The notes under the pieces: generated by a model | Told to the model about the DNA's origin: nothing | Databases searched by the model: none | What the model saw: only the letters and a program-made list of their open reading frames with translations | Shown here: one piece after another, positions 1 to 7,406 of the stretch | Position numbering within the stretch: position 1 is the stretch's first letter | Layout of the letters: each line of letters starts with the position of its first letter | Made by a program: the position numbers and the translations under genes | Virus record (IMG/VR): IMGVR_UViG_3300037189_013105 | Location: 1-58,205 of that record | DNA length: 58,205 bases | Source: a virus | Reading direction: 5' to 3' (one strand)

Positions 1-59
1 TGATTGGCGAAAAGAAATTCGACGCAGAAAATAGGCTCAGGGGGAGGGATTATTTGTAA
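1..59 (+). CDS. terL: Terminase large subunit, C-terminal end (partial copy)
   Basis: These bases encode the last residues of the large terminase, ending with TAA at 57-59. The complete gene is at 56522-58177; this is the same sequence seen again because the circle was opened inside the gene. The stop overlaps the start of the next gene (TAATG). Confidence 0.93.
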   Translation, partial: IGEKKFDAENRLRGRDYL

Positions 60-87
60 TGGCGAAAACCATCACGGACATTGTGAA
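1..87. repeat. Terminal direct repeat, left copy
   Basis: The first 87 bases are identical to the last 87 (58119-58205). An exact overlap of this kind is what an assembler leaves at the ends of a circular or circularly permuted molecule. It falls inside an ordinary coding region (end of terL, start of the next gene), so it is more likely an assembly overlap than a biological terminal repeat. Confidence 0.95.
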
Positions 88-310
88 AAACGGAGGCGTG
101 GCGCGGTACGAGGAGTTTACCGTTCGTGTTGCGCCACTGATTGACGGCAGTATCGCGCTTGAGATTCAGCCTGACGAGACGGATTTGGTGGCGGAAGTGA
201 CCTGTCTGCGCGATCAGGCGACAAAAGTCATCGCCGTCGCCTGCCATGATTTCAGGCAGGCGCGTTCGTACAAGAACCTGACCGCTCAGAAGTTAGGAAT
301 GGCGGCTTAA
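59..310 (+). CDS. Hypothetical protein, 83 aa
   Basis: I do not recognise this protein. Its ATG overlaps the terL stop codon (TAATG), so it is probably translated by coupling to the terminase. It is a soluble, mixed-charge protein with no membrane segment or cysteine pair motif. It is the first of six short genes between terL and the portal gene, a position that in podoviruses often holds small packaging or head-maturation accessories. That role is inference from position only. The first 29 bases of the gene appear again at 58177-58205. Confidence 0.75.
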   Translation: MAKTITDIVKNGGVARYEEFTVRVAPLIDGSIALEIQPDETDLVAEVTCLRDQATKVIAVACHDFRQARSYKNLTAQKLGMAA

Positions 311-312
311 TT

Positions 313-573
313 ATGGCAAAGACTCCTGCATGGCAACGAAACGAGGGTAAAAACCCGAACGGCGGATTGAACGCTAAAGGTCGCGCCTCGGCGAAGGCGG
401 AAGGGCATAACTTGAAACCTCCTGCGCCCAACCCTAAGACAAAAGCGGATGCAGGGCGCAAGGCGTCTTTCTGCGCTCGAATGTCAGGGATGAAGGCAAA
501 GTTGACGTCCGAGAAAACCGCCAAAGACCCCGATAGCCGTATCAACAAATCTCTGAGAGCATGGAACTGCTAA
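313..573 (+). CDS. Small basic protein, DUF6321-like
   Basis: An 86-residue, strongly basic protein. The N-terminal part (W-Q-R-N-E-G-K-N-P-N-G-G-L-N-A-K-G-R, about residues 8-25) matches from memory a family found beside terminase genes in many short-tailed phages, annotated as DUF6321. A following lysine/proline-rich stretch and a C-x-R-M-x-G-M-K block (about residues 55-62) also fit. Function unknown; the basic charge suggests contact with nucleic acid or the head interior, which is inference. It lies 2 bases after the preceding gene and its stop overlaps the next start. Confidence 0.75.
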   Translation: MAKTPAWQRNEGKNPNGGLNAKGRASAKAEGHNLKPPAPNPKTKADAGRKASFCARMSGMKAKLTSEKTAKDPDSRINKSLRAWNC

Positions 574-743
574 TGAAAAAACCTGTGTGGGAAACTCCCT
601 ACCCATCGCGCAGGTATGCGCGAGAGAAAAAATCGACGCCATTGACGCCCAAGCAGAAATCAAGCGCGAAGGCGACGGCTAAGGCGGCGGGACGCCCGTA
701 CCCGAACCTTGTGGACAACATAAGGGCGGCGAAAGGTAAATGA
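573..743 (+). CDS. Small basic protein, 56 aa
   Basis: Start chosen at 573, where TAATG overlaps the upstream stop, rather than at the in-frame ATG 12 bases earlier inside the previous gene. The C-terminal half carries K-A-A-G-R-P-Y-P-N-L-V-D-N, a motif that recurs in small proteins next to DUF6321-like genes in podoviruses. Lysine-rich, no hydrophobic segment. Function unknown. One copy of the dispersed palindrome (604-626) is coding here and supplies part of the sequence P-S-R-R-Y-A-R-E, a sign that the repeat can be tolerated inside genes. Confidence 0.72.
   Translation: MKKPVWETPYPSRRYAREKKSTPLTPKQKSSAKATAKAAGRPYPNLVDNIRAAKGK
604..626. repeat. Dispersed palindrome, copy 1 (inside a CDS)
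   Basis: CATCGCGCAGGTATGCGCGA: reverse complement has arms TCGCGCA / TGCGCGA around TACC. Differs from copy 2 (1526-1548) by one spacer base. Lies inside the 573-743 gene. Confidence 0.75.
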
Positions 744-973
744 TATACACCGTTCTTGCCGTCCTGATTGCCCTGTGTGGCATTCTGTGGCTACTTCGGC
801 GAATTGTATGCCTGTTGACTATCCTGTGCGCCCTGATGGGTCATGTGCAAGAATCGTTGCCGGGTAACGACGGAGCGGAAGGCAAGGACGTGACGCCCTA
901 TCAACGACTGCTTGCCGTGTGGGAGGTCATCCGGCATTACCAGAGCAGGCAACGAGGGAGAGACTATATCTGA
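740..973 (+). CDS. Small membrane protein, 77 aa
   Basis: Begins with ATGA overlapping the upstream stop. The first ~35 residues are strongly hydrophobic, with a pair of arginines (L-L-R-R) near the middle, giving one membrane segment or a short hairpin. The C-terminal ~40 residues are polar and end with a basic tail. No family recognised. Position among small head-proximal genes gives no firm clue; a holin-like or Rz-like role cannot be excluded, but the lysis genes lie elsewhere (31898-33387). Confidence 0.7.
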   Translation: MIYTVLAVLIALCGILWLLRRIVCLLTILCALMGHVQESLPGNDGAEGKDVTPYQRLLAVWEVIRHYQSRQRGRDYI

Positions 974-1359
974 TGCGGAACCAACCGATTAAGGCGACTA
1001 TGACAAAAGACGATGTGACGGGCGAGGAGACAATTGAATTTGCGGGCGACGTTGCAGAATTGACGCCCTATGTGATTACCGTGCGCCCTGAATGCTACCC
1101 TATCCTTGTGGAACTCTTGGGAGAGCGACCGCTTGCGGCGAAGATCGGCAAAGCGGGCAAGTCTGCAAAGAATGCGTTTGACGTTGCGCTGACCGAAGGC
1201 GAGCAGTTCACGCTGGATCAGATCAAACTTGGTTTGGGACGGGGCAACTACAACCCTGACAAATACTCGCGCCGGGATATGCTCATGGCGTATGCTGACT
1301 GCGGGAATATCCGACGTGAGGGCGAACCGCGACCCGACGCCTACTCGGAGGATAAGTAA
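973..1359 (+). CDS. Hypothetical protein, 128 aa
   Basis: Start taken at the ATG overlapping the upstream TGA (TGATG at 971-975). The protein is soluble and acidic overall, with a central basic patch (A-A-K-I-G-K-A-G-K-S-A-K, about residues 50-61). Not recognised. It is transcribed with the small genes on both sides, and a GGAG Shine-Dalgarno sequence for the next microgene lies at its 3' end. Confidence 0.7.
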   Translation: MRNQPIKATMTKDDVTGEETIEFAGDVAELTPYVITVRPECYPILVELLGERPLAAKIGKAGKSAKNAFDVALTEGEQFTLDQIKLGLGRGNYNPDKYSRRDMLMAYADCGNIRREGEPRPDAYSEDK

Positions 1360-1361
1360 CC

Positions 1362-1460
1362 ATGCCTGATACCCAAACGAATGATTCCCTGATTGACGAT
1401 GACATGATTGACGATGACATGATTGATGATGACTTGGACTGCGACCACCTTCTGCGCTAA
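1362..1460 (+). CDS. Acidic microprotein with I-D-D-D-M repeats, 32 aa
   Basis: A short open frame with a good Shine-Dalgarno (GGAGGATAAG) two bases after the preceding gene. The product is built around three tandem I-D-D-D-(M/L) units encoded by a 15-base repeat, so it carries a dense negative charge, and it ends in C-D-H-L-L-R. It is followed at once by a terminator. The strong ribosome site and placement support translation; function is unknown. A short acidic peptide in a head operon could mimic DNA or bind a basic partner; that is speculation. Confidence 0.5.
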   Translation: MPDTQTNDSLIDDDMIDDDMIDDDLDCDHLLR

Positions 1461-1490
1461 CTGACCCAACGACTTAACGTTTGACACAGA

Positions 1491-1520
1491 CCTTTCCTGG
1501 ACGCTCAGGAGGGGTTTTTT
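1491..1520 (+). terminator. Rho-independent terminator
   Basis: Nine-pair stem CCTTTCCTG / CAGGAGGGG (two G-T pairs) around a 6-base loop, followed directly by six T. It separates the small post-terminase genes from the portal gene. Confidence 0.75.
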
Positions 1521-1525
1521 ATTGC

Positions 1526-1548
1526 CTCTCGCGCACACCTGCGCGATG
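1526..1548. repeat. Dispersed palindrome, copy 2 (5' of portal)
   Basis: Core TCGCGCACACCTGCGCGA: arms TCGCGCA / TGCGCGA, spacer CACC. Lies between the 1491 terminator and the portal start. Confidence 0.8.
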
Positions 1549-1657
1549 TTCGCCAAAAGCATCGGAGACACACGCCTTGCGATTTGCCATACCCCAACTC
1601 AAAGTCTTTGACCGAGGGCAAAAAAATAACACCTACGGCAATCCGAGCAAGGCAGTA

Positions 1658-3958
1658 ATGTCCGAGGACAACAAGGAGGAAATCCTTGACCCTGACGCTC
1701 CTGAAGGCGAGGTTCCCGATGCCGCAAACGACGCACAGAAACGAAAGTGGGTCAACTACGTCCAAAGTCAGTTCAAAATCTTTGCCGACTCCCGGTATCT
1801 GCTGGAACTTGATTGGGCGTTGTCCCTGGCGTTCTATGAATCACGGCAGTGGCTCTACAAATCGTCAAACGGGCAGTTTCTTCGTCGCCTGATTAACGAG
1901 GACGAGTACACAAGGTACATGACCGTCAACCGTATGGCGGGACTGATTGACAAGGTGGAAAGCCTCGCCACGCAGACCGCGCCTGACGTACAGTTCTTGC
2001 CCATTACGGACAACGAGAAGGACGTAAAAGCGGCGCAGACGGCGGAAGCGATCCATCAGCATTACTCGGCATTGTATGACAGGTCTACGCAGACCAAGCG
2101 GCGCGTCTCATGGGCATTGAAATCCACCACGTCGTTCATTCACCTGTATTGGGACGACAAGATGGATCGGCGTATGCCCGTCATGGACGACTCACAGGTT
2201 GTCATGGGCGAGGACGGTATGCCGCAAGCGGTGGTTCAGGGTTCCGAAGTGGTGGAAGCCGGGGGCGTTGGCGAGGAGATTTTGCCCGGTTTCTCGGTGT
2301 ACGTGCCGGGAATCTACAAGGACTGGTCAGAGGTTGACCGGGCGATTGTCGCGCAGGTCAAACCGCTTGGTTATTTGTTAGACAGGTTCGGCGACAAGGC
2401 AAAAGGTATCAAGCCGGATGCCGTGATGAGCGCTGCAGGGCTTGCCGGGTACGTGGATCAGTACCTTGACTCGTCCGGTGGCGTTGGCGTTGGGGCGTCT
2501 CCGACAAGGACGTATGCGGCAAAAGTCAACAAGAACGCCGCCGTCCTGTACCACTACTACGAACTCCCCAACGCCAAGCGACCAAAGGGCGCATACGCCT
2601 GTGTCGCCGGGAACACGCTTCTGCACCTGTCGGATTACCCCTACGACAAAAAGGACTCTTTGCCGCTTGTGCCTCTGTCTTGGGCGCACCGAAGCGGCAC
2701 GGTGTACGGAATGGCGCTTGCGGAACGACTGGTCGAACCGCAGATGGTCTACAACCGCGTGTACTCCTCCATCCTTGAGCAGATGGAAAACGAGGTGGAC
2801 TACGAAGTAGCGCCCGAAGGTTCTAATGTGGGACCGGAGGGAATGCAACGGCGGAAAGGCACGCGCACTCGCGTTCCTATCTCCTACAATCCCGCCGCAG
2901 GACCCGCGCCGCAGATTGTCCGTGCGCCCGGTATCAACCCTACCCGATTCACGTTCTTGCAACGCATTGAGCAGGACATGAGAGATATCGCAGGGGTGCA
3001 TGACGTGTCCGAAGGCGTTGCGCCTGCCGGGACGCCCGCCCAGGCGGTCAATATGCTCCAGAAGGCGGATCAGACCCAACACGCGCACCTCAGAAACGAG
3101 ATTGAGCGAAGCGCAAAGGAAATTGCGGAATGGGAAGTAGCGCTCGAAATCCAGTACGCCCCCTCCCCGTTCCTTCTGGCATTCGCCTCCCAATCGGACA
3201 ACCAATCGTCACCGACACAACCGATGGGGATGCCGCAGACGCCTCCGATGCCTTCTCCAATGCCGCCTCAGATGCCGCAGGGGATGCCGTCACCGATGGG
3301 GATGGATATGACTTCACCGATGGGTGGGCAAGCGCCCTCTATGAGTGACCCGTCAATGGGAATGCCGATGCCGCCGATGCCCGGTGGTATGCCGGGAATG
3401 CCGCAAGGCAATCCTGCCGGTAAATCCGCCGCGCTCGGTCTGCAAAGCCTTGAAGCGCTAAGAGATGGCGGAGCGTTCCATGTGCGCGTTGTGCCGGGTT
3501 CCGCCATGAACGAGACGCCTGACGACAAGTTCAACAAGGCGATGGCATTGAATACGGCGGGCGCATTGAACCCGATGAATCCCGGCGCAATCCCGTTCCT
3601 TCGGGCGTCCGGTCTTGCCAATGCCGACCAACTGATTGAGTACGTCAAAGCCGCGACTCCCCCGCCGCCACCGCCCGCTCCCCCGCCGCCACCGCCCGCT
3701 CCCCCGCCTGCGCCGACAGGACCGAGCATGGACGAGCAGATGGCGCTCGCGCAACACAATGCCGAGATCAACACGCAAAAAAACATTGCCACCAAGCAAG
3801 CCGATGTGCAGATGGAGATGCAACGAAACGAGCATCAGTCGGCGTTGCAGATTCAACAGGCGGAAGCCCTGAAAGAACTTGACCTAAGAGCGGAAATGGC
3901 GAAGCGGCACTACGGCATCACGCAATCGCCACAAGCGCCGCAAAAGGGAGCGAGGTAA
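1658..3958 (+). CDS. Portal protein, 766 aa
   Basis: Twelve copies of a portal protein form the ring at one capsid vertex through which DNA is packed and ejected. Size, position two blocks after terL and just before scaffold and capsid genes, and a body rich in aromatic and acidic blocks (for example Y-H-Y-Y-E-L-P and P-Q-M-V-Y-N-R-V-Y-S-S-I-L-E) support the call. The start is set at 1658 (AAGG seven bases upstream), because the in-frame extension to 1481 would run through the terminator and a palindrome. The C-terminal third is unusual: a Met/Pro/Gly-rich segment (about residues 575-655), then two P-P-P-P-P-P-A blocks, then a Gln-rich helix. These look like flexible linkers and a crown-like barrel extension. 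Confidence 0.88.
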   Translation: MSEDNKEEILDPDAPEGEVPDAANDAQKRKWVNYVQSQFKIFADSRYLLELDWALSLAFYESRQWLYKSSNGQFLRRLINEDEYTRYMTVNRMAGLIDKVESLATQTAPDVQFLPITDNEKDVKAAQTAEAIHQHYSALYDRSTQTKRRVSWALKSTTSFIHLYWDDKMDRRMPVMDDSQVVMGEDGMPQAVVQGSEVVEAGGVGEEILPGFSVYVPGIYKDWSEVDRAIVAQVKPLGYLLDRFGDKAKGIKPDAVMSAAGLAGYVDQYLDSSGGVGVGASPTRTYAAKVNKNAAVLYHYYELPNAKRPKGAYACVAGNTLLHLSDYPYDKKDSLPLVPLSWAHRSGTVYGMALAERLVEPQMVYNRVYSSILEQMENEVDYEVAPEGSNVGPEGMQRRKGTRTRVPISYNPAAGPAPQIVRAPGINPTRFTFLQRIEQDMRDIAGVHDVSEGVAPAGTPAQAVNMLQKADQTQHAHLRNEIERSAKEIAEWEVALEIQYAPSPFLLAFASQSDNQSSPTQPMGMPQTPPMPSPMPPQMPQGMPSPMGMDMTSPMGGQAPSMSDPSMGMPMPPMPGGMPGMPQGNPAGKSAALGLQSLEALRDGGAFHVRVVPGSAMNETPDDKFNKAMALNTAGALNPMNPGAIPFLRASGLANADQLIEYVKAATPPPPPPAPPPPPPAPPPAPTGPSMDEQMALAQHNAEINTQKNIATKQADVQMEMQRNEHQSALQIQQAEALKELDLRAEMAKRHYGITQSPQAPQKGAR

Positions 3959-3979
3959 ACGCTTTGGAGGAAGCGGAAA

Positions 3980-4333
3980 ATGACAGACGAAAATCAGGAT
4001 GGCGTCGTTTCCCCTATCGTACTGGATGCGGTCAATAAATCGTGGGCGCAATTGTACCGTGAAGCGGGAGCAATACGCCCTTTCAACCAACAAAACATTG
4101 CCCGTTCAATCAGCGATGAACCGATGTTTTCGTACAACGAGATCAAAGCGTTCCTTTGCCCTTACTGCCGTGACGGGTTCCCTGAAGTCATGCACTTAGG
4201 GGATAAGAAAGAGTTTGTGCATTATCTTGTTCGTGGAGGATCAAAGTATCCCTGTCAGGCGAATGCATTCCGCACAGATGCAAGGTTTACGGAACGGTTT
4301 CTTCGCCGCATAGACGAACGACACGCAAAGTAA
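3980..4333 (+). CDS. Hypothetical protein with C-x2-C motif, 117 aa
   Basis: ATG at 3980 is preceded by a clear GGAGG. The central part contains L-C-P-Y-C-R-D-G-F, a C-x2-C knuckle, and a further cysteine 35 residues later (K-Y-P-C-Q), so a zinc site is possible but only three cysteines and several histidines are visible. The C-terminus is basic. No family recognised. It closes the portal transcription unit, since a strong terminator follows at 4458. Confidence 0.72.
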   Translation: MTDENQDGVVSPIVLDAVNKSWAQLYREAGAIRPFNQQNIARSISDEPMFSYNEIKAFLCPYCRDGFPEVMHLGDKKEFVHYLVRGGSKYPCQANAFRTDARFTERFLRRIDERHAK

Positions 4334-4457
4334 TAGCAATACGGATTAGCCCGCGCATTTTACGCTTGCGTAAGAGAGGGAGTTGAACGCTCCCGATTGC
4401 TTTCGTCTTGCCACCAGACGTTAAACGATGGCTTGTGTTTCACTCCATTTCTGTCTC
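4334..4457. other. Intergenic segment with two small hairpins
   Basis: No gene is seen. Two short inverted repeats occur: TTACGC-TT-GCGTAA and GGGAG-ttgaacg-CTCCC. No convincing promoter was found. Confidence 0.4.
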
Positions 4458-4491
4458 AACCTCGCCCGATAATCGGGCGAGGTTCTTTTTT
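4458..4491 (+). terminator. Strong Rho-independent terminator before scaffold
   Basis: Perfect 12-pair stem (AACCTCGCCCGA with its complement) around loop TAA, followed by C and six T. The scaffold gene starts only 58 bases further on, and no good promoter is visible between, so partial read-through is likely. Confidence 0.88.
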
Positions 4492-4504
4492 ACCTATTTC
4501 GCAC

Positions 4505-4524
4505 CTCGCACAAGTGTGTGCGAT
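4505..4524. repeat. Dispersed palindrome, copy 3 (5' of scaffold)
   Basis: CTCGCACAAGTGTGTGCGAT, the exact reverse complement of copy 5 (11617-11636). Sits between the 4458 terminator and the scaffold start. Confidence 0.85.
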
Positions 4525-4548
4525 AGACGCGAGAAAGAAGATCACCAA

Positions 4549-5511
4549 ATGCCTACGTTAAACACGGACGCTAACGCTACGAACTCCGTAGCGGTCGAGG
4601 CGGCGTTCACCGGGGATCACCCCGAACACCTGATTGCGGTAGACAAACCCTGGTCGGAATTGTTCCTTGATGCGCGTAACGCCGAATCGCAAACGGCGCA
4701 GGACGACAGTGACGACTTAGAGTACGAACCTACCATTGACCCCGACGACGACGAAGCCGCAGACGATATTGAAGCGGGCGACGAAACGTACGGGGAAGAG
4801 GAAGAAGGCGCAGATGGCGACGAGCAACCGCTTAAGTTTACCGGAGACGATGCACGGCTTGGTAAACGGGCGCAAGACCGTATCCGTGACCTGATCCAGA
4901 AAAACAAAGAATTACAAGACATCGCTCAATGGAACCCCGTTGTCGAGCAGATCAAGGCGCTTGGCGTCAGCAACCCCACAGAATTGCAGGAATACCTTGC
5001 ACAGCAGGCGGAAGCGCAGCGCATCGAAGCCGAAAATCAACAGGTCGCCGCATACCTGAACGAGCAGTTCAGCGAGGGTTACATTGATGAAAATACGCGC
5101 AACCTCCAGTGGCAGGTACATCTGCTGAACCAGCAGGTACAGCAGGCGCAGATGGAACAGACGCGATTGATGGCGCAAACGCAGGAATCCAAAGCCATCA
5201 GTCAGTACCCCGTCATCGCCGCGCAGGGGCAACCCATGTATCAGGCGCTCCGTTCTCAGGGCATTGAACCTCTGAAAGCGGCAAAGGTCGTGCATGAGAC
5301 GCTTGCCGCCACCAGTGGAGCGGCGCAGACCAACGCGGCAAGAGAACTCGCCAAAGCCAGGAAAGCCCCTCCGGTAGCGTCAGGACGCAAGCAGGGAAGC
5401 GGCGTCACGCAGATGCGCCCCGGTCAGGGAGGGTCGCGCCCGTCCACGACGGTGGATTGGAAGCAGGGTATCAAGGGCAGTTACTCCCAACTGTTCGGAC
5501 TCAAAAAATAA
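4549..5511 (+). CDS. Putative capsid scaffolding protein, 320 aa
   Basis: Scaffolds fill the procapsid and guide capsid protein assembly. Evidence: position between portal and major capsid genes; a very acidic N-terminal region with runs of Asp and Glu (about residues 55-95); a long Gln/Glu/Ala-rich central helix likely to form a coiled coil (about residues 130-215); and a basic C-terminus ending in L-F-G-L-K-K, as expected for a capsid-binding tail. ATG 4549 was chosen because upstream in-frame sequence contains the terminator. No protease motif is seen. Confidence 0.8.
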   Translation: MPTLNTDANATNSVAVEAAFTGDHPEHLIAVDKPWSELFLDARNAESQTAQDDSDDLEYEPTIDPDDDEAADDIEAGDETYGEEEEGADGDEQPLKFTGDDARLGKRAQDRIRDLIQKNKELQDIAQWNPVVEQIKALGVSNPTELQEYLAQQAEAQRIEAENQQVAAYLNEQFSEGYIDENTRNLQWQVHLLNQQVQQAQMEQTRLMAQTQESKAISQYPVIAAQGQPMYQALRSQGIEPLKAAKVVHETLAATSGAAQTNAARELAKARKAPPVASGRKQGSGVTQMRPGQGGSRPSTTVDWKQGIKGSYSQLFGLKK

Positions 5512-5535
5512 ACCAGAAGCAAAAAGGAGCCACTT

Positions 5536-5913
5536 ATGGCAATCAAGAAATCGTTCTCCAATAGCGCAATGGCGGCTCCGGTGTCGCATTCCGCAAAACG
5601 TGTTGCGGCGAACAACGCCCTCAGCAAAAGCCGGGAGGGTAAATCCGCGCCCGACTACGCCTCCATGTCCAACTCCAACAACCCCGGTTCCCCTGCCGGG
5701 TCGGTGATGAACGGAGCGTACAAGATGGTCACGCATCCCGGTCTGAAGACGGGCAACCTCGGTAAATTGCCGGAGAAATCCAAAGTCGCCGCAACAAAAC
5801 TGCCTTCCATGAAAGGCAACAACTCCAAAGTCGCCAACAAGGAGCAGTACGCGGTTTCCCGTATCGGCTCGGTCGCTGCGGCGAAAGACTACAAGGGTAA
5901 AGGTGGCAAGTGA
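5536..5913 (+). CDS. Basic, low-complexity protein, 125 aa
   Basis: Starts after a strong AAAAAGGAG. It is rich in Lys, Ser, Ala and Asn, has no hydrophobic core typical of an enzyme, and resembles the short basic proteins after terL in composition. It lies between scaffold and capsid genes and its stop overlaps the next start (TGATG). A head-interior DNA-condensing or minor head role is possible, but inferred only from charge and place. Confidence 0.68.
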   Translation: MAIKKSFSNSAMAAPVSHSAKRVAANNALSKSREGKSAPDYASMSNSNNPGSPAGSVMNGAYKMVTHPGLKTGNLGKLPEKSKVAATKLPSMKGNNSKVANKEQYAVSRIGSVAAAKDYKGKGGK

Positions 5914-6104
5914 TGGCAAAAACTGTCAAGGGAATGCCCTGCACCCCGGCAAAGGTTGCCAAGACCCCCAAGAACAACCCGATGCGCCCTGACGCAAGCA
6001 TCAACCCGTCCGGCAAGCCTGTCGGCGGTAAAGGCATCAGCCCGGTCATGGGCAAGAAAACCATGCCAAAAATGGGACGGATGGGAAGCCCGAAAGGGTA
6101 CTGA
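5913..6104 (+). CDS. Basic Met/Pro/Gly-rich protein, 63 aa
   Basis: Start at the ATG overlapping the previous TGA. The product has a high proportion of Lys, Pro, Gly and Met (K-K-T-M-P-K-M-G-R-M-G-S near the end) and one Cys. No fold recognised. Its composition is like the post-terminase peptides, suggesting a family of small basic virion or packaging proteins in this phage. Confidence 0.62.
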   Translation: MAKTVKGMPCTPAKVAKTPKNNPMRPDASINPSGKPVGGKGISPVMGKKTMPKMGRMGSPKGY

Positions 6105-6157
6105 TTACCCGCTAAAAACTGAATATCGCACAACTGAATAACTTTCACACGACTTTC

Positions 6158-6177
6158 CTCGCGCACACTTGCGCGAT
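6158..6177. repeat. Dispersed palindrome, copy 4 (5' of capsid gene)
   Basis: CTCGCGCACACTTGCGCGAT: arms TCGCGCA / TGCGCGA, spacer CACT. It has the paired A-T to G-C change relative to copies 3 and 5. Lies just before the 6180 terminator. Confidence 0.8.
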
Positions 6178-6179
6178 AT

Positions 6180-6211
6180 GCCCGCTCGGTTTAAACCGGG
6201 GGGCTTTTTTT
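6180..6211 (+). terminator. Rho-independent terminator before capsid gene
   Basis: GC-rich hairpin (GCCC...CGGTTT / AAACCG...GGGC) followed by seven T. The capsid ATG lies 63 bases downstream without a visible promoter. Confidence 0.75.
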
Positions 6212-6240
6212 ATGCCTGACCGCACCCTGCGGAACAGGCG

Positions 6241-6260
6241 CTCGTGCGAGAACGCACGAG
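6241..6260 (+). promoter_or_regulatory. Hairpin abutting the capsid ribosome site
   Basis: CTCGTGCG-AGAA-CGCACGAG, a perfect 8-pair stem with a tetraloop, ends at the first base of AGGAG for the capsid gene. The same hairpin plus AGGAGATTAC recurs at 7374-7393. It may protect the message 5' end or mark an RNA processing site; the effect is inferred. Confidence 0.6.
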
Positions 6261-6273
6261 AGGAGATTACCAA

Positions 6274-7332
6274 ATGGCGCTTACGAACGCTGATAGCAAC
6301 GCTATCTCTCTGTCTGAGTATGCCGTTCTTAGCAACGACCCGCTCATTCAGAAGCTCACCTTTTCCCTGCACCAGACGGGCAACATCTTGCAGGACATTC
6401 CTTTCACCACGAAATCTTCCCTGAAGATGCGCGGTTCCCGCTTTACGGGTCTTAACGGAACCCTGCCGACAATCGGTTGGCGACGTCTGAACGAAGCCCC
6501 TTCCGCCACGAAGGGTCGCCCGACTCCTTACGAAGAGCAGGCGATGATCATGTCCAACGTCATTCAGATTGACGCGCAGTTAATCAATGACGACATGACC
6601 ATCGGCGATCCGTTGCAGAACGAGATCAACGCCTACATGGAGGCTTTGAAGTACGAAGTCAACTACCGCTTCCTGCTGAACGACCCCACCGACCCGACAA
6701 ACGGCGACGTGGACGCATGGGCGGGAATCAAGTACCGACTCGACAACCCTTCGCTCTACAACATTCCCACCGAAATGAAGGTGATTGGGATTGAAGGCGC
6801 GGGTACGGGTTCTCCGATTGTCGCAACGGCGTCCATGACCGCAACCAACGCCAACGACTTTATCGCCTCCATCCAGACCGCTCTTGACTACATGGGCGCT
6901 CCCGATGGCGAAGGCGTTGTCATGTACACCAACGACCTTGTAAAGCGTCGTCTGGAACGCGCTATCCGCATCATGGGCGCAGGCGCAGGTTTCGACATTA
7001 CCAAAGACGCCTTCGACCGCCCGGTTGAATCCTACAAGGCGATGAAGATTCGCGACATTGGTCGCCGCGCCGACCAGGTTACGCGCATCCTCGGTGACGA
7101 AACGCTCACCGGCGGTACGTGGGCGACGGGTTCCAAGTACGCCTCCCTGTACTTTGTGCGCTACGGAGCAGGGTTGTTTGAAGGGTGGCAGAAGCAACCC
7201 CTGAAACCGCAGTTCCTCGGACTCGACCCCACCAACGGTACGCAGTACAACGTCCTGATCGATTGGGCGTGTGGTCTGTGGCAACCGAACAACCGTTCCA
7301 TCGCCCGAATCCAGTCGATTCAGACCTCGTAG
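6274..7332 (+). CDS. Major capsid protein, 352 aa
   Basis: This is the shell protein, by position (after scaffold, before cement protein and adaptors), by length, and by an HK97-type composition: an N-terminal segment with A-L-T-N-A-D-S-N, a long central helix region with E-A-L-K-Y-E-V-N-Y (about residues 125-135), and a C-terminal region rich in Gly, Trp and Asp (I-D-W-A-C-G-L-W, about 330). It starts at ATG 6274 after a good AGGAG; upstream in-frame codons lie in the hairpin. I cannot assign a named subfamily. The hairpin-plus-Shine-Dalgarno leader and codon regularity suggest high expression. Confidence 0.88.
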   Translation: MALTNADSNAISLSEYAVLSNDPLIQKLTFSLHQTGNILQDIPFTTKSSLKMRGSRFTGLNGTLPTIGWRRLNEAPSATKGRPTPYEEQAMIMSNVIQIDAQLINDDMTIGDPLQNEINAYMEALKYEVNYRFLLNDPTDPTNGDVDAWAGIKYRLDNPSLYNIPTEMKVIGIEGAGTGSPIVATASMTATNANDFIASIQTALDYMGAPDGEGVVMYTNDLVKRRLERAIRIMGAGAGFDITKDAFDRPVESYKAMKIRDIGRRADQVTRILGDETLTGGTWATGSKYASLYFVRYGAGLFEGWQKQPLKPQFLGLDPTNGTQYNVLIDWACGLWQPNNRSIARIQSIQTS

Positions 7333-7348
7333 GTCATTCACATAAAAG

Positions 7349-7371
7349 TAGGGGAGACAGGTTCTCCCCTA
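7349..7371 (+). promoter_or_regulatory. Intercistronic hairpin after capsid gene
   Basis: TAGGGGAGA-CAGGT-TCTCCCCTA, a perfect 9-pair stem without a T run. It stands two bases before the second leader hairpin, so two hairpins lie head to tail between capsid and cement genes. Confidence 0.55.
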
Positions 7372-7373
7372 TA

Positions 7374-7393
7374 CTCGTGCGAGAACGCACGAG
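7374..7393 (+). promoter_or_regulatory. Duplicate of the capsid leader hairpin
   Basis: Identical to 6241-6260, including the downstream AGGAGATTAC and the ATGGC start context. The duplication places the same RNA element before the two head proteins likely to be made in largest amount. Confidence 0.6.
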
Positions 7394-7406
7394 AGGAGAT
7401 TACAAA

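Noticed and set aside
1-87. Biological direct terminal repeat
   Set aside because: It lies within a continuous coding region and has a length typical of assembly overlap; physical ends cannot be judged from sequence alone.
1481-1657. N-terminal extension of the portal gene
   Set aside because: It would translate a terminator and a palindrome; the ATG at 1658 has a suitable ribosome site.
2378-3205. 275-codon leftward frame inside the portal gene
   Set aside because: Long only because of base composition; no start signal and no recognisable motif.
3268-3795. Long Gly/Pro-rich frame on the minus strand of the portal gene
   Set aside because: It mirrors the Pro/Met repeats of the portal C-terminus; composition artefact.
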